Assembly: GCA_008638375.1 (NCBI GenBank)
Contig: CM018031.1
Span: 8,023,062 to 8,087,061, forward strand
DNA from: Nyssa sinensis
Lineage: Eukaryota > Streptophyta > Magnoliopsida > Cornales > Nyssaceae
DNA: 64,000 nucleotides
Direction: 5' to 3'
Below the pieces are notes generated by a model. The model was not told where the DNA came from, ran no database searches, and worked only from the letters and a program-made list of their open reading frames with translations. Below, one piece after another: positions 1-12,926 of this stretch (positions within the stretch are counted from its first letter, which is position 1; each line of letters starts with the position of its first letter). Position numbers and translations under genes: made by a program.

Positions 1-881
1 CAAATGCCATTTGGGAAAAAAATCAACAAACTTGGCCTGAGTTCAGACTTTAACATTTGCTTCTTGACATGGGCAACTGATTTACTAAGTTAACTAATCA
101 ACCTTATCAATTAAACTTTTCCAAATTTAGCAATGGTGCTGCCTACAGAAAATGATTCTTCTTGGGATCTTATCTTGGCTCTTGGAAAAGTACTCTTCAT
201 TTGAAATGGGTTGAAGCTGGAGTAATGCCAGCCATAGCATACAATAATTGACTAGTCAATTGAATAATTGGAATGCAATATTTTTTTTAAAAAAAATTAT
301 TGGAAAAGCTTTTGCTCTAATTAAAATTTGTTCCGATCTATCATTATCTTAGAATAGGTAATAACTGGAATGTGAACTTGAACACTTTTCATGGTTCTAA
401 TAGTCACAGATTAGTTTCAATATTATTTGTGACTAATAAATTGTGAAGTTTTAGCATGTTAATGCAGATGGAAATGGAAATGAGCCCAGGTGGTGGCGAG
501 TTGGTTTGAAGGGTGTGCCTTAAGTCCGGGGGTCCCGAGTTCAATCCACTATACTTATCCCACTTCCTTCGACAAAAAAAAAAAAAAATGCAGATGGAAA
601 TGCTCAGAAAATTGGGCTGGAAACTAGCAATTAGTCATAGACAATGCCACCATCCTCAAAGAAAACTGCTTAATTCCCAAAAGATTTTTAGTATACTTGA
701 TAAAAAATAGTACAATATACGGACTCTTTCAATCAACTCTAACAATACAAGAAACCAATCATGATCACAATCCCACTGAACTTTTTGCCCTTATCATCAA
801 ATCCAAAGGCAGTTTTTGCCATAGAAGAAAAACCAAGAAAGCTGACACCAATAACTAAATGTGCACAATAGGCAGCATTAA
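1..881. other. 3' flank of PR-10 copy 1 (duplicated unit)
   Basis: No gene is seen here apart from an inserted SINE. The text is the 3'-side flank of PR-10 copy 1 and recurs, with small differences, downstream of copies 2, 3, 4, 5 and 7 (for example 4859-5752, 8430-9342 and 26690-27595). It is therefore part of the duplicated unit and not unique sequence. Confidence 0.75.
477..587 (+). mobile_element. tRNA-derived SINE with poly(A) tail
   Basis: A 111-bp insertion with a box-B-like motif (GAGTTCAATCC) and a tail of 15 A. It is flanked by a perfect 15-bp target duplication, ATGCAGATGGAAATG, at 462-476 and 588-602. Related but altered sequence lies at the equivalent place in other units (about 8908 and 27148). 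The tail and duplication are direct sequence observations. The tRNA origin is inferred from the box-B-like stretch. Confidence 0.7.
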
Positions 882-1458
882 TTAGTAGGCATCAGGATTT
901 GCCAAGAGGTAGGCCTCAACAGCCTTGAACATTCCTGAGGCTTTTTCTTTGCCACTCTTAACATGCTCTTCTGTGATCTGAGCATCTCCTTTGGTGTGAT
1001 ATTTACTGCTGTTCTTGCAGATGGATCCACCATCAGGGGAGGCTGAGATTTTGATCTCATAAGAGATTGACTCAAGTGTGCCCATCAATGCATCTCCTTC
1101 GATTATGCTGTAACTGTAGGTGAAGTTCTCCTTGTCAATCCCATCAACCCGGTGCTTCACACTCTTGAATTGGCTGCCTGAATATCAACAAAAGAAAAAA
1201 AAAAACTTCTTTCATTTTCTTTGTTCTTTTTGAGTAAATTGTATGACACAATAGTGATGATGATAAAAACTAACCTTCGCCGAAAGTGATCAGCTTGATG
1301 GTACCAGCATCTCCATTTCCTTCAATGATATCAACACTCTTAATAGCCTGTGGCAGGATCTTGGGAATGAGGTTGTCAGCGTCAAGAACAAAGGCCTTGA
1401 ACATCTTGGCTGCTGGGATTGAAGAAGTGACCTCCATATCATAAGTAATGACACCCAT
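882..1458 (-). CDS. PR-10 copy 1, Bet v 1-type, type A (intact)
   Basis: Bet v 1 / PR-10 protein of 159 aa. Exon 1 is 1458-1275 and exon 2 is 1177-882, with a 97-bp phase-1 GT-AG intron after codon 61, the conserved position in the family. Family members are small cytosolic proteins with a hydrophobic cavity that bind ligands such as cytokinins, flavonoids or sterols and are often induced by pathogens; weak RNase activity is reported for some. Visible marks are the glycine-rich loop at residues 47-55 (here GNGDAGTIK), the PROSITE-like signature from G89 to Y121, and the conserved K55, Y84, E97, E149 and Y151. It differs from copies 5 and 7 at D43, A127 and V134, so it is the most diverged of the young group. 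A TATA box lies at 1577-1571. Confidence 0.95.
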
Positions 1459-1809
1459 GATGCTTCAAGAGTTTTAAAATGATCAGAGGAGGATGAAGAA
1501 GAAAACCAAGGAAGATGGATGGGTTTGTAAGGAAGTTATGGTGCTATGGAATTGTGAGAGTTAGAGTGGAATTTATAGAGTAAGTCCCTTTGTGTGAACA
1601 AGAATAAAAAAATATCCAATTGATTCCAAGTGGTAAGCATTGTCTGCTCACGCAACTGAAGAATGAAAGCCTTGAAATCAAAGTCTATGGTAAGGATTGT
1701 CTAATTGTAATAAATTATTGGAATTCAACAATAATCGCTGGTCCTTGAATTCCTGCATTTGATATCTCCCATATCTAATGGTGAATTAAGGTTGGGATCG
1801 GAAAATACT

Positions 1810-1942
1810 AGGGCTGGTTCACTGTGGGGTTTGAGAAGGATTAGATGTACGCAACCTTACTTTCGCAAGTGAAAGAGGTTTATTTTAGAGTCTCGAACTC
1901 ATAACTTTCGAGTCAGAATTACTGGCCGGCCCTTTAACATCA
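1810..1942 (-). mobile_element. Au-SINE-like insertion
   Basis: About 133 bp absent from sister units, where the same flank reads straight through (about 6707). Near-identical GAAAATACT lies on both sides (1801-1809 and 1943-1951), consistent with a target duplication. On the minus strand it reads like the angiosperm Au SINE: a box B (GAGTTCGAGAC) followed by a stretch rich in CTCTTTCACTTGCG and AAGGTTGCGTAC. The family name is from memory of Au SINEs. The insertion itself is clear from comparison with other units. Confidence 0.65.
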
Positions 1943-1951
1943 GAAAATACT

Positions 1952-3009
1952 TTTCCAATGTTTTTAAAATATGTTATGAGGATAACCAATATAACTCTAT
2001 ACTATAATACTTTAATATAGTATTGGTGTTTCTAAAATATGTTTTGAGGATAATAACTAAGACAAGCCAAACTCAGCCGACTACTAGGCCCGTTTGGCTG
2101 CATTATCATTTTGATTACTTTGGAGTGGTTTTTTTTTTTTAATGACCTACTGAAAAGATAATTTATAACACGTGTAACAAGACAACATTAAAAAGATACA
2201 TACACAGTCACGGAGGTGTATCTGTTCTATTTAAAAATTTTGTGAGATCGGATAACAAGGCTGCGCATTGGGTGGCTGCCGCTGTGGCTATTCAGAAGAA
2301 TCATCTTTGGCCTCCAATGGCCTGTCAGTTCCTTCAGCTGAGTTGGAGCTGTTGTTAGCCTTTCATTTTGCTGCCCCTTGATTTTCCGTTTTGTTTCCCA
2401 CTTGTTTCCAATGACCAAAGATAAAAAAGAAGGAAGAAATGCAAGGCTGGGTCAACATTCTAGAAAGAAAGAACTCAACTTTGGCAGATACTATATTCAA
2501 TTCTAGAACTTTTTGAAGTAAAGACCAGTCATTCTAGTTCGCGTTGCAGAGACAGCCTCTCTGTTTGTAGGTGTAAAATTGTGTATATCTAACCCTCTTC
2601 TAACTCTGCAATAACAGGAGGCTCCTGAACTAATCCTTTTATTGAAAGAAATGTTAAAGGAAGGCATGCTGATGCCATGACAATTCTGCTGTCTTGCTCT
2701 CAGATCAAATGTAAGGTTGCTGGAATCATAAGGTCCGTAAGTGAAATATATCAGCTGTAGCTTACATGAGGTGTCCAAACATTTGAACACATAATCCTCT
2801 GTTATACAATATTCAGTCATGCAATGTAAAAGAAATTGCATTTTAACCTCAAAGGGATCATGATATCAGACTCTGCTGGCCTGGGAAATATTGAGGAAAA
2901 GGGAATAAAAAGGGCATATGGCCAGTGGATGATGCATGTTCCCATCACTTTTCCTCGTAGCATCATGTAACAAACACAGCAATTGCACAGAGCATTGTTT
3001 AATTTGACA
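1952..3009. other. Duplicated promoter-distal spacer
   Basis: No gene is supported. This is the upstream spacer of the PR-10 unit, found again at about 6715-7980, 13015-15240 (with an insertion), 17335-18600 and 25404-26215. The small ORFs in it are not conserved in frame between copies. Confidence 0.6.
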
Positions 3010-4373
3010 CAAGGATCAAAGTTTCGTTTCTTTTCCATCGAAACGGCCGAAACGTTTTCGTTTCTCTGGAAACTAAAACGAAACACTAGTAGAATATCGA
3101 AATTCACATGTTTTTATGGAAACAAAATTGTTTCCGTTGAAGCATACCGAAACTAGTGGAAACATATCGAATCAGAAGAAACATTTCTTTTATATCAACA
3201 ATAATCAAGGATCAAAATATCGTTTCGATGTATCGTTTCGGTCTGTCTGGAAACGGAAACTTTTCAGAAACGTTTCGGAAACATAATGGAAATAGGGAAA
3301 AAATTAAAAACATGTGGAAACATAACTTAAAATTTATTTATTTATACAAATAAGCCTATTTATTGAATATTTGTGCATGTTTAAGGTATATACATTATAT
3401 TCATGATAAATGATACTAATTCATGATAAATGACATAATAGATATATATTATGTAATATCCACGAATTAGATAATTTGACATAAGTTATATATAAAATAA
3501 AAAGTAAAACAAATAGCGATTTAAACTTATTATAATTAGTAATTTAGTATTAAAATAGTTGTTTCTCTATACTTTATTTCTCCTACTACTTTTCTATTAT
3601 TTTAGGAAAAATAATATAAATATATCTTCTTATAATTTTGAGTTTTAATCTTTGAAAAATAAATGGATATTATTTTTTTACTAACTTCTAGAATTATTGT
3701 TGATATAAAAGAAATGTTTCTTCTGATTCGATATGTTTCCACTAGTTTCTGTATGTTTCCACGGAAACAATTTTATTTCCATAAAAACATGTGAATTTCG
3801 ATATTCTACTAGTGTTTCGTTTTAGTTCCCAGAGAAACGGAAACGTTTCGGCCGTTTTGATGGAAAAGAAACAAAACTTTGATCCTTGACAATAATTCAA
3901 GAAGTTAGTAAAAAAATAATATCCATTTATTTTTCAAAGATTAAGACTCAAAATTACAAGAAGATATATTTATATTATTTTTCCTAAAATAATAGAAAAG
4001 TGGTAGGGGAAATAAAGTGTAGAGAAACAACTATTTTAATACTAAATTACTAATTATAATAAGTTTAAATCGCTATTTGTTTTACTTTTTATTTTATATG
4101 TAACTTATGTCAAATTATCTAATTCGTGGATATTACATAGTATATATCTATTATGTCATTTATCATGAATTAGTATCATTTATCATGAATATAATGTATA
4201 TACCTTAAACATGCACAAATATTCAATAAATAAGCTTATTTGTATAAATAAATAAATTTTAAGTTATGTTCTCACATGTTTCTAATTTTTTCTCTATTTC
4301 CATTATGTTTCCGAAACGTTTCTGTTTCCAGACAGACCGAAAATGATACATTAAAACGATATTTTGATCCTTG
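3010..4373. mobile_element. hAT-like non-autonomous foldback element
   Basis: A 1364-bp insertion flanked by an 8-bp target duplication, ATTTGACA, at 3002-3009 and 4374-4381. The empty site (TTTAATTTGACAAGTC) is preserved in sister units near 7968 and 26208. The ends are inverted (CAAGGATCAAAG on the left, reverse complement CAAGGATCAAAA on the right) and start CA, as in hAT elements. Internally it holds four long blocks in the order A (3010-3203), B (3204-3702), inverted A (3703-3889) and inverted B (3890-4373). It is almost all foldback sequence with no transposase. The 8-bp duplication and termini point to hAT; mobilisation by a hAT transposase is inferred. Confidence 0.85.
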
Positions 4374-4381
4374 ATTTGACA

Positions 4382-5752
4382 AGTCACTTGACAAGAACAC
4401 GCAGCAGACAGCTTTGTTTAATTTAATATTATGATCCTCTCCATAATGAAGTTAATTGGCAAAAAGATTAACATAGTACTGATACCAAGTCAATTGGTTA
4501 TAATTTTTGCAAAGCCTTGCCGAAGGATTTGCAAACAGATTCACCTATTTCACTTGTCACTGTCACTATTAAAACTAAAGAAGATTTTGACAAGTACAGC
4601 CTATAGTACATAGTCCGCTCTCTTCTTAGAAAAATTGCTATGTGACAGATTTTCTTAATAAATTTTTTTCATTCCTAAACACAAACAAGCGGTTTTACAT
4701 ATATTTATATAAGAAGAATACTAAACATAATAGATTTTCTCACTTTTAGACACAGGACTTCCTCCCATGGACGCTTCTCTTGGCCCTTGAGGAGGCCTTT
4801 GAATCACTTTATCTTTATCAATGAACTCTAATTGCCTTCTGGGAATTCCACCCAAAAAATGCCATTTGGGAAAAAAATCAAGAAATTTGGCCTGAGTTCT
4901 AACTTTAGCATTTTGTTTCTTGACATGCTTTAATTCACTGATTTACTTGTTTAATTAATCAACCTTATCAATTAGACTTTTCCAAATTTAGCAATGGTGC
5001 TGCCACTGAGAATGATTCTTCTCGCGGACTTATCTTGGCTCTTGGAAAACTACTCTTCATTTGAAATAGGTTCAAGCTGGAGTAAAGCCAGACATAGCAT
5101 ACAATAATTGACTAGTCAATTAAATAATTGGAATGCAATATTTAAAAATAATAATAATTGGAAAAGGGTTTGCTTTAATTAAAATTTGTTCCTGTTTATC
5201 ACTATAAAGACTAGAGGAGGTAATAACTGGAATGTGAACTTGATAACTGTTCATGGTTCTAATAATCACAGATTAGTTTCAATATTATTAGTGACTAATA
5301 AATTGTGAAGTTTTAGCATGTAAATGTGCGGGAAATGGAAATCAGCTCGTGCCTTAAACTTGGATGTCCCGAGTTAAATTCACTACGCTTGCGAGTCATG
5401 AGGTTTCAGAGCTACCTCATGAGTAGGGAATGGAAACACTCAAGACTATTGAGCTGGAAACTAGCAATTAATCATAGACAATGCCACCATCACTCAAAGC
5501 AAACTGCTTAATTCTCAAAATATTTTTAGTATACTTATTAAGAAATAGTACAATATATGGACTATTCAATCAAATCTGGCAATACAAGAAACCGATCACG
5601 ATGACGATCCCACTGGACTTTTTGCCCTTATTATCAAAGCCAAAGGCAGTTCATGCCATGGAAGAAAAACCAAGAAAGATGACACCAATAACTAATGATA
5701 CACAGGCACTCTAAGGAAACAATATCTCAATGTAGACAATAGGCAGCATTAA
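4382..5752. other. Duplicated spacer and 3' flank of copy 2
   Basis: No gene is supported. It is collinear with 7942-9342 and 18562-19979, and carries the junction to the next unit near 4859 (sequence TGCCATTTGGG). A shortened version of the SINE-like stretch sits at about 5325-5425. Confidence 0.6.
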
Positions 5753-6327
5753 CTAGTAGGCATCAGGATTTGCCAAGAGGTAGGCTTCCACAGCCTTGAA
5801 CATTCCGGAGGCCTTTTCTTTGCCACTCTTAATATGCTCTTCTGTAATCTGAACATCACCTTTGGTGTGATATTTACTGCTGTTCTTGCAGATGGATCCA
5901 CCATCAGGGGAGGCTGAGATTTTGATCTCATAAGAGATTGACTCAAGTGTGCCCATCAATGCATCTCCTTCGATTATGCTGTAACTGTAGGTGAAGTTCT
6001 CCTTGTCAATCCCATCAACCCGGTGCTTCACACTCTTGAATTGGCTGCCTGCATGTCAACAAAAAAAAAAAGAAACTTCTTAATTTTCTTTGTTATTTAT
6101 GAGTAAATCGTATGACACTATAGTGATGATGATAAAAACCAACCTTCACCGAAAGTGATCAGCTTGATGGTACCAGCTTCTCCATTTCCTTCAATGATTT
6201 CAACACTCTTAATAGCCTGTGGCAGGATCTTGGGAATGAGGTTGTCAGCGTCAAGAACAAAGGCCTTGAACATCTTGGCTGCTGGGATTGAGGAAGTGAC
6301 CTCCATATCATAAGTAATGACTCCCAT
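5753..6327 (-). CDS. PR-10 copy 2, type A (intact)
   Basis: Complete 159-aa PR-10 gene. Exon 1 is 6327-6144 and exon 2 is 6048-5753, with a 95-bp intron (GTTGGT donor, CAG acceptor). The protein matches copies 5 and 7 except for glutamate instead of aspartate at position 50 in the glycine-rich loop (GNGEAGTIK), a change shared with copy 4. K55, Y84, E97, E149 and Y151 are kept. A TATA box is at 6447-6440, about 115 bp before the start codon. The flanks, including a MITE at 7735, are shared with copies 4, 5 and 7, so this is a recent segmental duplicate. Confidence 0.95.
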
Positions 6328-7734
6328 GATGCTTCAGGAGTTTGAAAATGATCAAAGGAAGAAGAAGACTAAATAAGGAAGATAGATGGGTTTGTAAGGA
6401 GGTTATGGTGCTATGAAAATGTGAGAGTTAAGAGAGTGGTATTTATAGAGTCTGGTTGAAGGTTCCCTTGTGTGAACAAGAATAAAAAAATACCCAATTG
6501 ATTCCAAGTGGTAAGCATTGTCTGCTCATTCAAATGAAGAATGAAAGCCTTGAAATCAAAGTCGATGGTAAGGATTTGTCTCCTTATGACTTGCAATAAA
6601 TTATTGGAATTCAACAATAATTGCGGGTCCTTCAATTCCTACCTTTGATATCTCTACTATCTATTGGTGAATTAAGGTTAGGATCATTAATTATCAAATG
6701 AATTCAGAAAATACTACTGAAATGATTTTAAAATATGTTATTAGGATAACCAATACTATATACTATAATACTTTAATATGGTATTGGTGTTTCTAAAATA
6801 TGCTTTGAGGATAATGACTACGATAAGCCAAACTCAGCCAACTACTTGGCCCCTTTGGCTGCATTTTCATTTTCATTGTTTTGTAATCGTTTTTATTTTT
6901 AATGACCTACTTGAAAAGATAAGTCATAACACATCTAGCAAGACAGCATTAAAAAGTTAACATACACTGTCATGGTGGTGTACCAGTTTCATTTAAAATT
7001 TTTGAGAGATCAGATAACAAGGCTGTGCATTGGGTAGCTGCGGGCTGCGGCTATTCAGAAGAATAATCTTTGGCCTCCAATGGCTGTCAGTTCCTTCAGC
7101 TGAGTTGGAGCAGTTGTTAGCCTTTCATTTTGCTGAAACTTGATTTTCTGTTTTGTTTCCCACTTGTTTCCATTGACCAAAGAAAAAACAAGAAACAAGG
7201 AAGAAATGCAAGGCTGGGTCAACATTCTAGAAAGAAAGAACTCAACTTTGGCAGCTTTACATTTCAATTCTGCAACTTGTTGGAGTAAAGACCGGTCATT
7301 CTGAGTTCGAGTTACAGAAATAACCTCTCAACTTGCATGTGTAAATTTGAGTATATCTAACCCTCTCCAGACTCTGGAATAGCAAGAATCTTAAAGAAAT
7401 GTTGAAGGAAGGCATGCTGATGCCATGAGAATTCTGCTGTCTTGCCCTCAGATCAAATGTAAAGTTGCAGGAATCATAAAGTCCATAAGTGAAATATATC
7501 AACTGTAGCTTTCATGAGGTGTCCAAACATTTGAACACACAATCCTCTGTTATGCAAAATTCAGTCATGCACTGTTAAAAAAAAAAGAAAGGAAAACGAG
7601 CATTTTAACCTCAAAGGGATCATGGTATATCGGAGTCTCTGGCCTGGAAAATATTGAGGAAAAGGGAATAAAAAGGGCATGTGGCCTGTGGATGATGCTT
7701 TTTCCCATGACTTTTCCTCATAGCCTCATGTAAC
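6328..7734. other. Upstream spacer of PR-10 copy 2
   Basis: The promoter-proximal 120 bp carries the TATA box. The rest is duplicated spacer with no gene, about the same as 16949-18355. I see no conserved reading frame across the copies. Confidence 0.6.
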
Positions 7735-7933
7735 CAATGGCGGATCCAAACCATTGACCTAGGGGGCGAAAGCATAAAAATTGAAATTTAAAGGGATCTC
7801 TTATAAAAATATGAAAAACTTGGGAGGGCGATTCCTAATTTGCATAAAAATTTCTATAAAAAAGAGGGGTAAAAAATCAAGTTTCTAAAATTTTGGAGGC
7901 TCCTCCCGCGGGACCCCCTCATATCTGCCATTG
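7735..7933. mobile_element. 199-bp hAT-type MITE, copy in unit 2
   Basis: A short element with inverted ends (CAATGGCGGAT on the left; the right end read backwards gives CAATGGCAGAT). It is flanked by an exact 8-bp target duplication, CATGTAAC, at 7727-7734 and 7934-7941. The empty site is visible in unit 1 near 2967, where the sequence runs straight on. It has no coding capacity. Confidence 0.85.
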
Positions 7934-9342
7934 CATGTAACAAAACAGCAATTGCACTGAGCATTGTTTAATTTGACAAGTCAGTTAACAAGAACAGGGA
8001 GCAGACAGCTTTGTTTAATTTAATAGTATGATCCCCACCTTAATAAAGTTTAACTGGCAAATAAATTGGTTATAATTTTTGCAAAGTCTTGGCAAAGAAT
8101 TTGCAAAGATTCACCTATTTCACTTGTCACTGTCTATCACTATTAAAACTCAAGAAGATTTTGACAAGTATAACCTATAGTATATAGTCCTCTTTCTTCT
8201 TAGCAAAATGCTGTGTAACAGATTTTCTTAATGAATTTTTTCACTCCTAAATAAAAACAAGCGGTTTCACATGTATTTGTATAAGAAAAATGCTAAACAT
8301 AACGGATTTTCTCACTCTCGGACACAAGATTTCCTCCCATGGTTGCATCTGTTGGCCCCTGAGGAGACCTTTGCACCTCTTTATCAATGAACTTTAATTG
8401 CCATTTGGGAATTGCACTAAATAAAAAAAAAATCCATTTGGGAAAAAAAAAATCAATAAATTTGGCCTGAGTTCAAACTTTAGCATCTGCTTCTTGACAG
8501 GCTTTAAGTCACTGATTTATTTAGTTAACTAATGAACCTTATCAATTAGACTTTTTCAAATTTAGCAATGGTGCCGCCTACAGAAAATGATTCTTCTTGC
8601 GATCTTATCTTGGCTCTTGGAAAAGTACTCTTCATTCAAGCTGGAGTAAAGCCAGCCATAGCATACAACAATTGAGACGTCAATTAAATAATTGGAATGC
8701 AATATTAAAAAAAATAAAATTGGAAAAGGGTTTGCTCTAATTAAAATTTGTTCCTATCAGTCACTGTAGAGACTTTGAAAAGGTAACAACTGGAATGTGA
8801 ACTTGATCACTGTTCATGGTTCTAATAGTCACAGATTAGTTTCAACATTATTAGTGACTAATAAATTGTGAAGTTTTAGGAGGTAAATGTGATGGAAATG
8901 GAAATGAGCTTGGGTGGTAGGCAAGTAGGCTCAAAAGACATGTCATAAATTAAGAGTTTCAGGGTTTAATCTACCACGCTCGTGAGTCATGAGGTTTCAG
9001 AGCTACCTCAGGAGGAGGGAATGAAAATACTCACAAAATTGAGCTGGAAACTAGCAATTAATCATAGACAATGCCACCATCACTCAAAGCAAACTGCTTA
9101 ATTCCCAAAAGATTTTTAGTATAATTATTAAGAAATAGTACAATATATGGACTATTCAATCAAATCTGACAATACAAGAAACCGATCACGATGACAATCC
9201 CACTGGACTTTTTGCCGTTATTATCAAAGCCAAAGGCAGTTCATGCCATGGAAGAAAAACCAAGAACGCTGACACCAATAACTAATGATACACAGGCACT
9301 CTAAGGAAACAATATCTCAATGTAGACAATAGGCAGCATTAA

Positions 9343-9921
9343 CTAGTAGGCATCAGGATTTGCCAAGAGGTAGGCTTCCACTGCCTTGAACATTCCGGAG
9401 GCCTTTTCTTTGCCACTCTTAATATGCTCTTCTGTGATCTGAACATCACCTTTGGTGTGATATTTACTGCTGTTCTTGCAGATGGATCCACCATCAGGGG
9501 AGGCTGAGATTTTGATCTCATAAGAGATTGACTCAAGTGTGCCCATCAATGCATCTCCTTCGATTATGCTGTAACTGTAGGTGAAGTTCTGCTTGTCAAT
9601 CCCATCAACGCGGTGCTTCACACTCTTGAATTGGCTGCCTGAAGCATATCAACAAAAGAAGAAGAAAAACTTTTTAATTTTCTTTTTCCTTTTCAAGTAA
9701 ATTGTATGACACAATAGCGATGATGATAAAAACTAACCTTCACCGAAAGTGATCAGCTTGATGGTACCAGCATCTCCATTTCCTTCAATAATTTCAACAC
9801 TCTTAATAGCCTGTGGCAGGATCTTGGGAATGAGGTTGTCAGCGTCAAGAACAAAGGCTTTGAACATCTTGGCTGCTGGGATTGAGGAAGTGACCTCCAT
9901 ATCATAAGTAATGACACCCAT
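9343..9921 (-). CDS. PR-10 copy 3, type A (intact)
   Basis: Complete 159-aa PR-10 gene. Exon 1 is 9921-9738 and exon 2 is 9638-9343, with a 99-bp GT-AG intron. It differs from copies 5 and 7 by one residue, Gln for Glu at position 78 (DGIDKQNF), in the strand leading into the ligand cavity. The glycine-rich loop is [14 protein letters not shown] box is at 10044-10037. Its upstream region from about 10180 matches that of copies 5 and 7, not that of copies 1, 2 and 4, so it belongs to the long-unit class even though the second gene of that unit is missing here. Confidence 0.95.
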
Positions 9922-12900
9922 GATGCTTCAAGAGTTTGAAAATGATCGAAGGAAGAAGAGGAAGAAGAAAAGTAAGGAAGATGGATGGGTTTGTAAGGAG
10001 GTTATGGTGCTATGGAAATGTGAGAGTTGAGAGTGGTATTTATAGAGTGAGGGTGAAGGTTCCCTTGTGTGAACAAAAATAAAAAAAAGACGCAATTGAT
10101 TCCAAGTGGTAAGCATTGTCTGCTCATGCAAACGGAGAATGAAAGCCTTGAAATCAAAGTCTACGGTAAGGATTTGTCTACTTATGACTTTGCAATAAAT
10201 GATTGGAATTCAGCAATCGCCCTTCTTTCAAATTTTAAAATTATTTCATAAATATTTTATGATTTTAATATTTTATAAATTTATGTAAAATTTATTATAT
10301 TACAAAAATTATACAAAATGTTACATGCAGTAACGAACTCATAAAATAACTTCTCATTGAATTTCTACCTTTGATATCTCCAACATCTAATAGCGAAAGT
10401 TAAGGATCATTCATTAAATTGTCAAATGAAATCTGATCATAGAGTAGTTTTAACCCTTTGACTGGTTCTTGCTGTTGTAATATCAACAACAGAAAATACA
10501 ACTCTAATATTTTTTTAAAATAAGTTTTGAGAATAACCAATACTATATACACTAATACTTTAATATATTATTGGTCTTTCTAAAGTATGTTATGAGAATA
10601 ATGACTAGGACAAGCCAAACTTAACAAGAATTTGGTAAAGTTAATTGTACAAAGTTCATATTTGAAAGACTCTTAATCAATTGTCGTGTACCGGCTCTAT
10701 TCAAGAATTTTTAAATGCCTCCGATGGCTGACTGTTCATTCAGCTGAGTTGGCAGTTGGTACCCTTTCATTTTGCTGAACCTTGATTTTCTGTTTTGTTT
10801 CCAATGACCAAAGAAGGAAGAAATGCAAGGCTGGGTCAACATTCTAGAAAGAAAGAACTCAACTTTGGCAGATACTTACATTTCAAATCTAAAACTTGTT
10901 GGATTAAAGACCAGCCATTGCATGCAATTTACGTAGTCAATTAAATAGAATGCAATCTTTTAAAAATAATTAAATTTTTTAAAACAAGAGGTAAATATTT
11001 ATTTATTTTTTTTTTGTGAAAAATTAGTCAATTATTAGGATTATAAGTATTAAATTTCATTAACCCATCGTCCTTACAAACTATACTACTTTTTTTTTCC
11101 TTTTTTTTTAAATTTGTAAAATCAAACAAATAATAACACAGGACCACTGCAAGTTTCGACACAGAGGAGGCAGTTGCAGGCAGCCCACCATGATTGACTT
11201 CGGTGGGGGTGGGGCCGGTATTCACGGAGGGTGATGATGCCACATGAGCTGAATCCAATTGATGATAAAATTTCTAATATATATATATATATATAGTATA
11301 ACCTCTGAAATTATCACATCCCCGTGCGTGTATATGTATAAATATATATATATATATATATGTATGTATATATAAAAAGAAAGGCACTTGACTTGAGGGC
11401 AGAGGCATCAATATTGACCAACCGACTTCATTGTGGGTACTAGGTTGAATTAGACATTTGATAACCGAATGTAACTCTTTTTTCACACAACTTATTTATT
11501 GATTGTCCCGAATTAATGGTATAGAATGACTGAATTATTATTTTCTGAACCAAACTTGTGCATGTCAAAGTAGTCTCATCAAATCAAATGATCATTTTTC
11601 CTTTACAGTAACCATCAAATACATTGCATGCATATTGAGCGATGCTAGAGTTTTCTACATATTTTCTATATAAATTATCCATGCACTCGTACAGGTAAGA
11701 TTTACTAGGTGGGGGCTCAAGGTGAGTGGGTCCTCTTTATGTAAATGTTGGAATAATTTGTAGAAAAAATGTGTAAAAAATTCTGGCATTAGTGATACCT
11801 ATTTAACAATCCCATGTATATAGACACATTTAGATTCTAGAATAAAGTTAAGAAGACATAGTTGATCATTTGTATGTCCTTTAGAAAAATTATTTAGTGT
11901 CACGTCACTTTATTTCATCATATGTGATTATTTTTTACAAATTTTAACATTTTTTTATGAAAAAATTATTTATTGAAAATTATTATAAAATTATAAAATT
12001 TATATAAAAAAGTTTCACCGTATTAGATAATGAGGTGAAATAATAGTTTCACTTAATAACTTTTTATTTCTATAAAGAAAACAAGAGGTTTTATGAGCAG
12101 GTAATTCATGGGTTTTTAGCTTTTATCCCATAGCTTCCTCCTCTAGAGCTGCCCATGAGGTTGCCCAATGAGCAATCTATAGATAAGCTCTTGTTCCATG
12201 TAAAGTGGCTGATGCTAAGTTACTTCATAATTACTTGGTCCTGGGCGTGTTTCTCTCAAGTAAGGGAGCAAAACACATGAATTAATATATTTAATTTTTG
12301 AGTGAATTATATTGACTTTTTTAATGTTTTAAAATTATATTGATATTTATTATTTTTATTAAAATTACATTGACCTCTTTTCTAGTCATTTTTTTTAAAA
12401 TGACAAAATTTTTCTTTCATGTTTTTTTTTTCCCATTTTATATAAAACAAAAGTTAAGGTAAATAACTTAATTTTATTTTATATAAAAATAAATTTAAGA
12501 TTTTAATCAATAATTATTTGAAAATGAAAATAAAATTGAAAAAATATATAAAAAAAAAACAAAAAATAAAAAGGGTAGTTTTGTCACATTGAAAAAAAAA
12601 TTAACTAGATGGGTATTTGTAATTTGTTAATAAAAATAAAAAAATAATTGTAATGGTAAAAATTTTAAAGAAGATTAGTCTAATTTAAGCTTAATTTTTT
12701 TTTTAGCTTTGGCTTGCCTAAGCATGCAGTGAAGCTTTATTCTCAACTTGAAAGGTTCACTGTTCAAGTGAAGTCTATAAATAAATCATCTCTCAGGGTG
12801 ATAATTTATAGGACAAATCGTCTCCTTGAGTGTCAAATTTTCTAATATCCTTGCAATCTCTTTGGAAAAGACACAACTGATTCAAATCAATAAAGTTTTA

Positions 12901-12926
12901 AATCTTAAAATGTTTGTATATATGTA
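9922..12926. other. Long-unit spacer upstream of copy 3
   Basis: No gene is seen. It is collinear with 20559-23465 and 28175-31265. It includes AT-rich tracts and TA repeats (about 11278-11295 and 11344-11361). At about 12926 the match to the long unit stops and short-unit spacer begins, so the PR-10 gene that should follow (the equivalent of copies 6 and 8) is absent. Confidence 0.6.

Noticed and set aside
882..1075. Recurring 65-codon minus-strand frame beginning [10 protein letters not shown] inside exon 2 of type-A copies
   Set aside because: An out-of-frame shadow of PR-10 exon 2. It recurs only because the copies are nearly identical, and the PR-10 frame carries the family signature.
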